This document shows positions 1-6,320 of a stretch of 64,000 bases of DNA, in pieces. Under the pieces are notes generated by a model that saw only the letters and a program-made list of their open reading frames with translations, made no database searches and was not told the origin of the DNA. The position numbers were made by a program, and so were the translations under genes. The stretch is from assembly GCF_008329705.1 (NCBI RefSeq), contig NZ_VTSX01000005.1:1-64000 (forward strand), given 5' to 3'. This DNA is from Chryseobacterium sp. SN22 (GTDB lineage: Bacteria; Bacteroidota; Bacteroidia; Flavobacteriales; Weeksellaceae). Each line of letters starts with the position of its first letter. Position 1 is the stretch's first letter.

Positions 1-1
1 T

Positions 2-130
2 CTGGGTTACGATGATTCAAAGTACGATCTGCCAAAATTGAACATTCACGAGGTTGAAGTGGAAAACCTCACAGATGAGGTGATAACAGATAAGTACGGG
101 AAGCCGATCCTGTTTAAAGACAATACGTAA
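2..130 (+). CDS. C-terminal end of an unidentified protein (partial)
   Basis: The open frame enters from the left edge and stops with TAA at 128-130, giving the last 42 residues. The tail is charged (ending GKPILFKDNT) and contains no motif I recognise. It converges on the minus-strand gene that ends at 140. The family cannot be named from this fragment. Confidence 0.5.
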   Translation: MGYDDSKYDLPKLNIHEVEVENLTDEVITDKYGKPILFKDNT

Positions 131-139
131 TTTTTCATT

Positions 140-526
140 TTACTTAATTTTAGATATTATAATTTCTCGGGTATAACGATCAAAAATGACAAAATCTCCG
201 TCATTTTCAATTATTATTTCATTACCTTTACTTCGCGCTATAATTTTTCCATTTTCTCGAATAATAAAATCATCCTGTACAGGATACATTCTTCCTGAAT
301 ATTTCAGACCAGGCATTTTTTTTGCAGATAATCCAGAATGGCAATCTTCAACTTCAACTAATATACTATTTATAAGACCTAAAGCATCTTCATTCGAATT
401 ACAAGGTTTTGCAATTTGAAGTTTATAAAAATAGGTTTTCAATCTTTCATTTTTTTTTAATATTTCTCCGCATTTTCTTAAGGGAGGAATATTTATTAAA
501 TTTAATTCTTCTATTAATGTAAGCAT
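140..526 (-). CDS. Uncharacterised small protein, 128 aa
   Basis: I do not recognise this family. The C-terminal half is rich in short beta-type segments (GKIIARSKGNEIIIEND) and there is no signal peptide or membrane span. An upstream ATG at 631 would add 35 residues, but those codons run through a 28-bp repeat that is intergenic in its other copy. They also cross a TATATTTG box (minus strand, 549-556). The ATG at 526, 23 nt after that box, is therefore preferred. It sits in a minus-strand run with the DUF3606 and DUF4262 genes. Base composition is very AT-rich, typical of accessory DNA. Confidence 0.55.
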   Translation of the reverse strand: MLTLIEELNLINIPPLRKCGEILKKNERLKTYFYKLQIAKPCNSNEDALGLINSILVEVEDCHSGLSAKKMPGLKYSGRMYPVQDDFIIRENGKIIARSKGNEIIIENDGDFVIFDRYTREIIISKIK

Positions 527-548
527 TTTATGTAATATTGCTAATTTC

Positions 549-594
549 CAAATATACAAAACAATAAATATGATATATCTTACGGGTTTCCGTA
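549..594 (-). promoter_or_regulatory. Palindrome plus TAnnTTTG promoter, copy 1
   Basis: On the minus strand the palindrome TACGGAAACCCGTA (581-594) is followed after 24 bp by TATATTTG (549-556), a perfect match to the Bacteroidota -7 consensus. The ATG at 526 follows 23 nt later. The same layout occurs at 847-890 and 12531-12576. Confidence 0.55.
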
Positions 595-608
595 AAGCAA
601 AAAAATCC
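581..608 (-). repeat. 28-bp exact repeat, copy 1
   Basis: Identical over 28 bp to 877-904. It contains one arm of a terminator hairpin, the T tract, and the TACGG/CCGTA palindrome. Both copies lie in the same orientation, between the end of one minus-strand gene and the promoter of the next. Confidence 0.8.
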
Positions 609-626
609 CAACTCTTGTCAGGATTT
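599..626 (-). terminator. Rho-independent terminator of the DUF3606 gene
   Basis: On the minus strand a 10-bp stem (arms 617-626 and 603-612, two G-T pairs, loop AAGA) is followed by a run of T. It lies 17 bp after the stop of the DUF3606 gene and runs directly into the copy-1 palindrome. Confidence 0.6.
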
Positions 627-642
627 ATCAATGAAACCTTAA

Positions 643-819
643 TTATTTTCCAAGGTACCTTTTCACTGCAGCCGCAGAAGTCCCAACAGCTTTGACAGCC
701 TCTCTTATTTTTTCCTTAGAAATACCAAGCTCTTTTGACCAATATTCTAATTCCCAGTCTTCATGCACATTTACTTTACTTGCATCCTGCGGTCTTCTTT
801 TACTTAAATCGTCACTCAT
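643..819 (-). CDS. DUF3606 family small protein, 58 aa
   Basis: The frame from ATG at 819 to TAA at 643 encodes 58 residues. It begins MSDDLSKRRPQDASKVNV, has a central EYWSKELGIS and ends AAAVKRYLGK. Length and pattern (basic RRPQD start, conserved N, E-x-W/Y-W, final V-x-R-x-L-G-K) match DUF3606, a small family of unknown role in Bacteroidota and Proteobacteria. Its promoter (box 847-854 with upstream palindrome 877-890) and terminator (599-626) are both visible, so it is probably a monocistronic unit. The function is unknown; the LGIS..IREAVKAVG segment looks helical and could be a minimal DNA-binding fold, but that is inference. Confidence 0.8.
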   Translation of the reverse strand: MSDDLSKRRPQDASKVNVHEDWELEYWSKELGISKEKIREAVKAVGTSAAAVKRYLGK

Positions 820-846
820 AATAAATAATTTTGTTGGTTAATAAAG

Positions 847-890
847 TAAAGATAAGCAGCTTCCGAATCATAGCCCTACGGGTTTCCGTA
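847..890 (-). promoter_or_regulatory. Palindrome plus TAnnTTTG-like promoter, copy 2
   Basis: On the minus strand TACGGAAACCCGTA (877-890) is followed after 22 bp by TATCTTTA (847-854), and the DUF3606 ATG (819) lies 27 nt further. This matches the layout of copy 1. Confidence 0.5.
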
Positions 891-904
891 AAGCAAAAAA
901 ATCC
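877..904 (-). repeat. 28-bp exact repeat, copy 2
   Basis: Exact second copy of 581-608, here between the end of the DUF4262 gene and the DUF3606 promoter. Confidence 0.8.
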
Positions 905-922
905 TGGCAACAGCTGGGATTT
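895..922 (-). terminator. Terminator after the DUF4262 gene
   Basis: Minus-strand hairpin with outer arms AAATCC/GGATTT (917-922 and 899-904), an interior mismatch and a GC/GC inner stem, followed by seven T residues. It lies about 50 bp after the stop of the DUF4262 gene. Confidence 0.5.
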
Positions 923-972
923 AATAGATTATATGATTTTTGGATTTTTAAAAATTATTTATTGCAAAGATT

Positions 973-1743
973 CTAGTCTTCGTTTTCATCGTCTTCCAAT
1001 TTCGTTTTTGTCCATTCACCTCCGATATATTCTCTTTCCATTGAATAGCCATAATCCAGATCAAAAGCGTCATTAAGAGTTGCATCGTTAATTATCATTT
1101 GTTCCAGTGTTACAAGTCTTATGTCTTCGGGCATTTGGTCGCCTGTCAGAAATTGCCAATCTCCATCTATATCGTGGACAACACGTGTGATAGGTTTAGC
1201 AAGGTCCAGCCATTGCCTCGTGGTAAATATTCCTAAATTTTTATCTTCCCTGAATTTGAAATCAGCATTTCGGTCGAGTAGGGGCTGATCGGGTAAAAAT
1301 TTCTTTTCAAAACCTTCTTCCCAGGGAAATTTATCATTTCTATCACTCCAAACAAGTTGAACGGCGGGAAATTCTGTTTTGTCATAGTACTGTAAAGCTA
1401 CCCCAAAATAATCGGGAATATTTCTTTCATCTACTGGTAAAAACTCAGCTCTGCTGTCCTTAAAAATGTTGTCATAATTGGAATAAGTTTTAATGGTTCC
1501 ACCATTTCTTATTAATTCAGCAATATCATTAATTATTTCATTGCCAAGTTTATCCGGTAAGCCAAAACAGATTACTTCAGGTTGCTTGTAAGTCTCAAAA
1601 AGACCGATGCTGTATGCAAAAGATGAAGAATAGTCAGAACGTCCTACCATGATTACCTGAAGTCCATATTTATCAATGTTTGTCTTAGTCTCAATAAGAA
1701 GTTCATTCTTACTCATACACTTGTGTTCTATTTCTTTATTCAT
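973..1743 (-). CDS. DUF4262 domain protein, possible immunity protein
   Basis: The 256-residue protein starts with a short region and then a DUF4262 core at about residues 20-145 (DKYGLQVIMV, FAYSIGLFETYKQPE, VICFGLP). From about residue 175 a second module follows (TTRQWLDLAKPITRVVHDID, DWQFLTGDQ) of the DUF2185-like type often joined to DUF4262. Both modules are frequent in immunity proteins next to polymorphic toxins; that role is inferred from family context only, and no toxin gene is seen. It is cytoplasmic, with no signal peptide. The upstream neighbour is a broken XRE gene, so the two may once have formed a unit. Confidence 0.7.
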   Translation of the reverse strand: MNKEIEHKCMSKNELLIETKTNIDKYGLQVIMVGRSDYSSSFAYSIGLFETYKQPEVICFGLPDKLGNEIINDIAELIRNGGTIKTYSNYDNIFKDSRAEFLPVDERNIPDYFGVALQYYDKTEFPAVQLVWSDRNDKFPWEEGFEKKFLPDQPLLDRNADFKFREDKNLGIFTTRQWLDLAKPITRVVHDIDGDWQFLTGDQMPEDIRLVTLEQMIINDATLNDAFDLDYGYSMEREYIGGEWTKTKLEDDENED

Positions 1744-1760
1744 TTAAGCATTAGGATATT

Positions 1761-1922
1761 TTAATGATATATTTGTTTTAGTGAGACTAAAGAATCCCGA
1801 CGCTCGTCCGGATTTTTCATTGATTTTAAATTGAATAATTTTTGAGGATGAACTTCTAAACCTTTTGAAAGCTCATATATTGTGGAAATTCCAAAAGCCA
1901 ATTGGAATTCAATTTTATCCAT
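1761..1922 (-). pseudogene. Remnant of an XRE-type regulator (53 codons)
   Basis: The minus-strand frame from ATG 1922 to TAA 1761 encodes a peptide containing FGISTIYELSKGLEVHP. That matches the last two helices of a lambda-repressor-type HTH (recognition helix, then STIYxLSKxLEVHPxxLF). The N-terminal half of the fold is missing, so this is probably a truncated relic. It lies between an intact XRE gene (1943-2191) and the DUF4262 gene. Confidence 0.55.
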
Positions 1923-1942
1923 TACAGTTGATTCGTTAAGAC

Positions 1943-2191
1943 TTATTTAAACAACGGATCATCGAAAAATTCTTTCAGGGTAATTTTTACGAGCGTACAG
2001 AATCTTTTAATGGTGTAGATGGTAACGCCTCTTTCGCTTTCAAAGCTTTCCCAGCGGTTGACTTGTTGACGGTCTATCTCATGGAGCTTGGCAAACTCGC
2101 TTTGACTGAGCCCGGTAGATTTTCTCAGATTAATTAATCTCTGAGTAATCATATTCCTCAATTCTATATCGTCTTTACTAAGTTTGCTCAT
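1943..2191 (-). CDS. XRE-family HTH transcriptional regulator, 82 aa
   Basis: A compact lambda-repressor-like HTH spans residues 14-75: RLINLRKSTGLSQSEFAKL, then the recognition helix around DRQQVNRWES and the closing helix IKRFCTLVKITLKEFF. There is no other domain, so it resembles an antitoxin or small phage-type repressor. A perfect 14-bp inverted repeat 24 bp upstream (2215-2252) is the obvious candidate operator for autorepression. No toxin partner of the HigB or HipA type was seen next to it. Confidence 0.8.
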   Translation of the reverse strand: MSKLSKDDIELRNMITQRLINLRKSTGLSQSEFAKLHEIDRQQVNRWESFESERGVTIYTIKRFCTLVKITLKEFFDDPLFK

Positions 2192-2214
2192 GAGACAATT
2201 TTAGAATATTTAAT

Positions 2215-2252
2215 AAAAACATTTGTAATCCATTTGGTTTACAAATGTTTTT
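2215..2252 (-). promoter_or_regulatory. 14-bp inverted repeat, candidate operator of the XRE regulator
   Basis: Arms AAAAACATTTGTAA (2215-2228) and TTACAAATGTTTTT (2239-2252) are perfect complements around a 10-bp spacer. A further half-site CATTTGTAAA occurs at 2323-2332, ahead of the plus-strand gene at 2402. A TATATTTG sequence follows at 2256-2263 on the plus strand, so the element could control both directions. Confidence 0.55.
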
Positions 2253-2401
2253 TGTATATATTTGAAAAATATTAAAAGACACAATGCAATAGGTGGATTA
2301 GGCTTCTATATTAGCACTAAACCATTTGTAAATACGAATTTCCGGCTGTATCATATAGAAATCCAGTACTGCCGGAAAATCAAGAGGCCTAAAAAAACAA
2401 A

Positions 2402-2930
2402 ATGATGAAAAAGAAAAATTTAGATATGGAAGCCCGGTTTTGGTCCGGCAGTGAGATGGATTCCGGGATGAAATTGATGGAAACCTTTTTCCAGTTCAAC
2501 GATCCGGTGACCGCCCGGGAGATGCTTAATAATATCATGATCTGTGCTGTAAAAGAGAAATCCGTACCGCCTCAGAATGCGGCGGCGGTTTTCCATTTTT
2601 ATCTGGCTTTGCGGTCTTTTGTCCGCGCGTGTTTTCTTATCAGCCGGAAAAGAAACAAATGGACCATTGAAGAATCTCCTGAAAACAACTCGCCCATGAT
2701 AATGGGAAACCTTTCGGACAAAGAATACAAGGATCCGGTGCGGATCTTCCGGAAGGCTTTCAAGGCCTACAGCACGAAAGAATACGATGCGTTTCTTTCG
2801 TCGGTGGTTTATTTCTCTCTTTCAGATTCCGGATGCGAAGAGGAAAAAAAAGATCATGGGACCGTATATTCATCTGGTTAAAATGCTGGAGGCTGGCAAT
2901 CTGATTGTGGAAAGAGCGGGAAAGGAGTGA
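2402..2930 (+). pseudogene. Uncharacterised protein gene with a poly-A frameshift
   Basis: The uninterrupted frame from ATG 2402 ends at 2881 after 159 residues, and its last codons look unnatural. Shifting one base near the eight-A run at about 2843-2850 gives a convincing continuation (IMGPYIHLVKMLEAG) to TGA at 2928-2930. The intact form would be about 175 residues. The body is helical, with PPQNAAAVFHFYLALRSFV and an FRKAF/YDAFLSSVVYFSL segment. I do not recognise the family. It could be a decayed gene, a sequencing error in the homopolymer, or slippage-dependent expression. Confidence 0.5.
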
Positions 2931-3002
2931 GGGGTATTGTGGCAGATGTTTTAAAGTTAGATATGATATTCCCTTTAAGAACCAATTTTAGAGGAGCAAG
3001 AA

Positions 3003-3608
3003 TTAACCTGGAACAACCGGTTCCGCATGGTGATAATATTCCATTTCCGGCCAGTTGAAATCGGGTAGGCCGGGCAGATCTTCAAGCCGGAAGTCCTGCT
3101 TGAATTCATTTAAATAGTTGTCATGATTGGGATTATAGCTCATCATAAAACTGAACTGGCCATTGGTACCGTACCAGAAAACATATAGTTTTTTATGGTT
3201 GTCATCATAGAAATATTTATTGGTCTCTTCATAATCATGCCGATTGGTTACGGCATCGACCGGACTGCTGTAAATTTCATTGCCATTATGGTCAAATACC
3301 GAAATCCCTTTGGCTCACAGAACTCCGTCCGCGTACTCAAAGTAATTGACCCGGATGTAGTTTCCCACCCTATGCCTTTCCCGGATTTCGATGGTCGGAA
3401 ACAACTTGTAGTCTGCCAGGATCGCTTCAGCCGGTTCATCAGGATCCCTGTAATATATTAAATGGATCCTTTCCCCTTTCCGGTATTCTTCTTTTCTTTT
3501 GGCCATGCCGTTTACGGAGAATACCTTGATGTATCTTTCCAGGATAGCCGCCTGAGCCGGAGAGATGGCTCTTTCAAACTGATCCTCGTAAGAAATTTCG
3601 GTTGTCAT
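3003..3608 (-). pseudogene. Uncharacterised 201-codon gene interrupted by an in-frame TGA
   Basis: From ATG 3608 the frame runs 97 codons to TGA at 3315-3317. It then continues without a shift for 103 more sense codons to TAA at 3003-3005. The downstream part (AKGISVFDHNGNEIY, KYFYDDNHKKLYVFWYGT, DLPGLPDFNWPEMEYYHH) has normal protein character and no ATG at its head, so it was clearly part of one gene. A single base change (for example CGA or TGG to TGA) explains it. The family is unknown; the aromatic-rich C-terminus recalls immunity-type proteins, but this is only an impression. There is no signal peptide. Confidence 0.7.
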
Positions 3609-3694
3609 TATGTTTTGGTTTATTTTTCTTTGATGAATATCGTTGTTGTCTTATTCGATGTACCGGCATTTATCAGATTTGTTGGAAAGCTTTT

Positions 3695-4831
3695 TCAGTC
3701 TTCTGTTGGGTATGCTTTATATTCTTCTTCCGTAAACAGCCACCGGTGTTCCGGATTTTTAGGGTAATTCTTTTGCTGCTGTTCGTAAATTTCTCCTTCA
3801 TCCCTGATCCACAAGATCTGGTAAAGCTTAATGTGCTCCTGTTTCTTCTCCCTGTCGTGAAGGTCTTCTCCTTTTATCATTTTGTTATATGATTTCCAGG
3901 TTTTGTTTTCACAGCATTCGCATTCATCAAGATATACGGCCAGGTACCCGCATATTTCGCAGAACTCGGGATGCTTAAAACGGTTGAGGTAATCTCTGTT
4001 CAGTCCGGAATAATACAATGGGCCGTCATAGGGCTGTAAAGATAAGAATTGCAGGAAATTCCCGAATCTGATGCTGTGTTCCGGCACATACAGCTGATCA
4101 TCATTCGGGCCGTGGTGCCCGGATTTTTTTTGATGGAATTCTATAATTAAAAAGCGGTAGATCCCTTGAAACTGATCAAAACTATGGAAATGCATATTCT
4201 TCACTTCATTCCACCGATAAGAAATCCCTTTGTAGCTAAAACCCAAATTTTCAGCGGAAATGGTATGCCTGTTTTCCAGATAATGCTTCCTGCAGGCCAC
4301 ATACTCCCAGCCGGAGCCGGATCTTGTTTCGCCTTTGGCGCCGCAGGTCTCGCAGATGGATTGGGATTTCTCCGTGTATTTCTCAATGATCGTGTGGAGG
4401 TTGCTGCCATAGGCATCAGCGGTATAAAACCTGAGTTCCGCGTATTTTTCTTTGATGCAAGAAACCTTTTTGTCCCAGCCGTTTTCATGGAGTTGCCGGA
4501 TCAGTTCCAGGGTCAGGGGATACCAGCCTTCAGAAATCTGAAGGTCGATCCCGTTCAAATCGGCAAGCTTCCTGAGATCAAACGCATTGATCTCCTCATT
4601 AATGATAAAATCTTCCAGGCGAGTACAGTTTTTATTGATGAATTCGGCTTCCCTGTAGAGGCGGTTTCTCTCTTTCTTTTCTGTATTAGCGGGAGTTTCA
4701 GCGGAAAGCTTTTCGGTATCCAATTTATTAGATTCAATAGCAGCGGAGCCGGTTTGGCTGGAAAGCTTGTGGTGCTCAGATTCCTCTTTCGGTTTGGGTT
4801 TATACCTATTTAAATTGCGTAGATGATGCAT
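3695..4831 (-). CDS. Uncharacterised protein with CxxC pairs, 378 aa
   Basis: I do not recognise the family. The N-terminal 60 residues are polar and low in complexity. The body holds two paired-cysteine clusters: CETCGAKGE near residue 161 with a later Cys-Arg-Lys-His, and CEICGYLAVYLDECECC near residue 290. Both suggest structural zinc sites. A segment resembling EGWYPLTLELIRQLHENGW lies at about residue 103. There is no signal peptide or membrane span. It is in the same orientation as its broken neighbour (3003-3608), with an 86-bp gap, and follows the ParB-like gene by 94 bp. A toxin, an immunity protein or a nucleic-acid binding protein would all fit. Confidence 0.6.
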   Translation of the reverse strand: MHHLRNLNRYKPKPKEESEHHKLSSQTGSAAIESNKLDTEKLSAETPANTEKKERNRLYREAEFINKNCTRLEDFIINEEINAFDLRKLADLNGIDLQISEGWYPLTLELIRQLHENGWDKKVSCIKEKYAELRFYTADAYGSNLHTIIEKYTEKSQSICETCGAKGETRSGSGWEYVACRKHYLENRHTISAENLGFSYKGISYRWNEVKNMHFHSFDQFQGIYRFLIIEFHQKKSGHHGPNDDQLYVPEHSIRFGNFLQFLSLQPYDGPLYYSGLNRDYLNRFKHPEFCEICGYLAVYLDECECCENKTWKSYNKMIKGEDLHDREKKQEHIKLYQILWIRDEGEIYEQQQKNYPKNPEHRWLFTEEEYKAYPTED

Positions 4832-4925
4832 AAAATGATCAATCCTGATATAATGGCTGTCGTTGTCATTTTTTTTTCGTCCGTTTAATAAAATTCTATG
4901 TTCAGGTAGTATGGCACGTACTTAT

Positions 4926-5975
4926 TTACCTGATGGTATTCCTGATCCAGTTATTTAATTCGAAGCTGTATTTAATAACCAGAGGATACCAGCATGCACC
5001 AAATGTTGGATGATCTTTTTTTTCATACACCCGGATCCCTTTACTGAGTCCGAAAATAGTTAAATTCGGGTTTTTGCTCAGGTTGGCCAAACGGTTTTCG
5101 AGCCACTCTACGGTAGACTGATCTCCTGTACCGTTATACTTTCTCAGTACCTCAATGATGCTGACCTCAATTTTGTCGGAATTCTTTAAAATATGGTCTA
5201 TATCATCTGTCAGATCCAGATCGTTTATAAAATCAATGGACAACAGGTGCTCATCACTATTTTCAAATAAATGCCGGTATTCGAAATCCTTCAGGATGGT
5301 TCTGGCATGATGCAGCAGGGAAGCCGTTTTATCAGGGTTTTCCTCCAATTTCAGAATGTTGATAAAAGGAATATTTTCATTCAGTCTGATATAAGCCTCA
5401 ATCTTGTGATGACCGTCAAGCACATAGGTACAGCTGTATTCTGAGTTTAATATATTGCATGAATCAAAAATCAATACCATAGGTTTCATGCCCGTTCTGA
5501 TTAATTCACAGTAGTATTCCACCCTGGCATTATCAATTTTATCATTTGTTATGGTAAAGAGCTTAGGATCTGTATTCCTCATGTAGTAAGGGTAAAACCC
5601 GCCGAAAAATCTTTCATCTTCAGAAACAGCATCATTGTGGTTTATGCGATTGCCCCTAAGAAATTCCGTATTGCTGATATTTGTAACGGACTTATTGATG
5701 CTATACTTTCCGTCGGCAAATAAATGTAAAAAGTCAGTGACCGCTTCAAGCTGCTCTGTATCGGAACCTACGGATAAAGCCTGATCTATATTGCGGGTGT
5801 AAAAGTTTCTCTCCTCAACAGAATAATCCGAAATGGCATAATATTCCCCGATGCTCCCCCGGCAGTCCGGCCAGTTGACAGCCAAGGCTTTTTTAATGAT
5901 CAGGCAGCTGGCAAAGTCATTAAAAAGAATATCGATAATATTTTTGCCGTTGGTGATTTCAATTTCTGCTTTCAT
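4926..5975 (-). CDS. Uncharacterised protein with a ParB/Srx-like DGHHK motif, 349 aa
   Basis: The protein holds TYVLDGHHKIEAYIRL at about residues 185-200. This is the signature of the ParB/sulfiredoxin-like nucleotide-binding fold (V-x-D-G-H-H-R/K), preceded by a beta strand (MVLIFDSCN). No HTH domain of true ParB proteins is apparent, and the remaining sequence is unfamiliar. It is first in the minus-strand run 5975-3003. Its promoter would lie in 5976-6320, shared with the divergent lodA-like gene. Function is unknown; ParB-like domains also occur in accessory nucleotidyl-hydrolysing proteins, so a role in a defence or conflict system is conceivable but not shown. Confidence 0.6.
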   Translation of the reverse strand: MKAEIEITNGKNIIDILFNDFASCLIIKKALAVNWPDCRGSIGEYYAISDYSVEERNFYTRNIDQALSVGSDTEQLEAVTDFLHLFADGKYSINKSVTNISNTEFLRGNRINHNDAVSEDERFFGGFYPYYMRNTDPKLFTITNDKIDNARVEYYCELIRTGMKPMVLIFDSCNILNSEYSCTYVLDGHHKIEAYIRLNENIPFINILKLEENPDKTASLLHHARTILKDFEYRHLFENSDEHLLSIDFINDLDLTDDIDHILKNSDKIEVSIIEVLRKYNGTGDQSTVEWLENRLANLSKNPNLTIFGLSKGIRVYEKKDHPTFGACWYPLVIKYSFELNNWIRNTIR

Positions 5976-6320
5976 TGAGATTTTATGATCATAGGTTTAA
6001 TGGAAAAAGAATGGAAAAGTACGAATTTACGAAGAGAATAGGTCGTCTCGAACCCATATTTTTTCCAATCCGAACAATAATTTTTAAAATCCCGTTCCGG
6101 ACATCTCCTGATGCGTAAGCAGATAAATCCCGAACGGTGAATAAGTACTTTTACGGAATGATCCGATTGGTAGCAAATACTGAATACTACTTGCTGTATT
6201 CTTCGTTATTTTGAGTCAGTAAAGCTATTAATTTAATGATCGTATTTATATATAATCACAATTTGGTGAATAAATTAATCAGTTTTTCTATGTTTAATTC
6301 AAATTAAAAACCATTATAGC
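5976..6320. other. Divergent intergenic region, no gene seen
   Basis: This 345-bp spacer separates the minus-strand ParB-like gene from the plus-strand lodA-like gene and must carry both promoters. A short inverted repeat GAATAC/GTATTC lies at about 6180-6200. No perfect TAnnTTTG box was found on the lodA side, so the start point is not assigned. Confidence 0.4.

Noticed and set aside
3315..3317. Selenocysteine at the in-frame TGA
   Set aside because: The context is Leu-TGA-Ala-Lys with no redox motif, no nearby stem-loop of the right type was evident, and selenoprotein use is not expected here; nonsense mutation is simpler.
4166..4813. Open frame of 215 codons on the plus strand inside the CxxC protein gene
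   Set aside because: It is hydrophobic and repetitive in the way of an antisense shadow; the minus-strand product has clean CxxC clusters and better composition.
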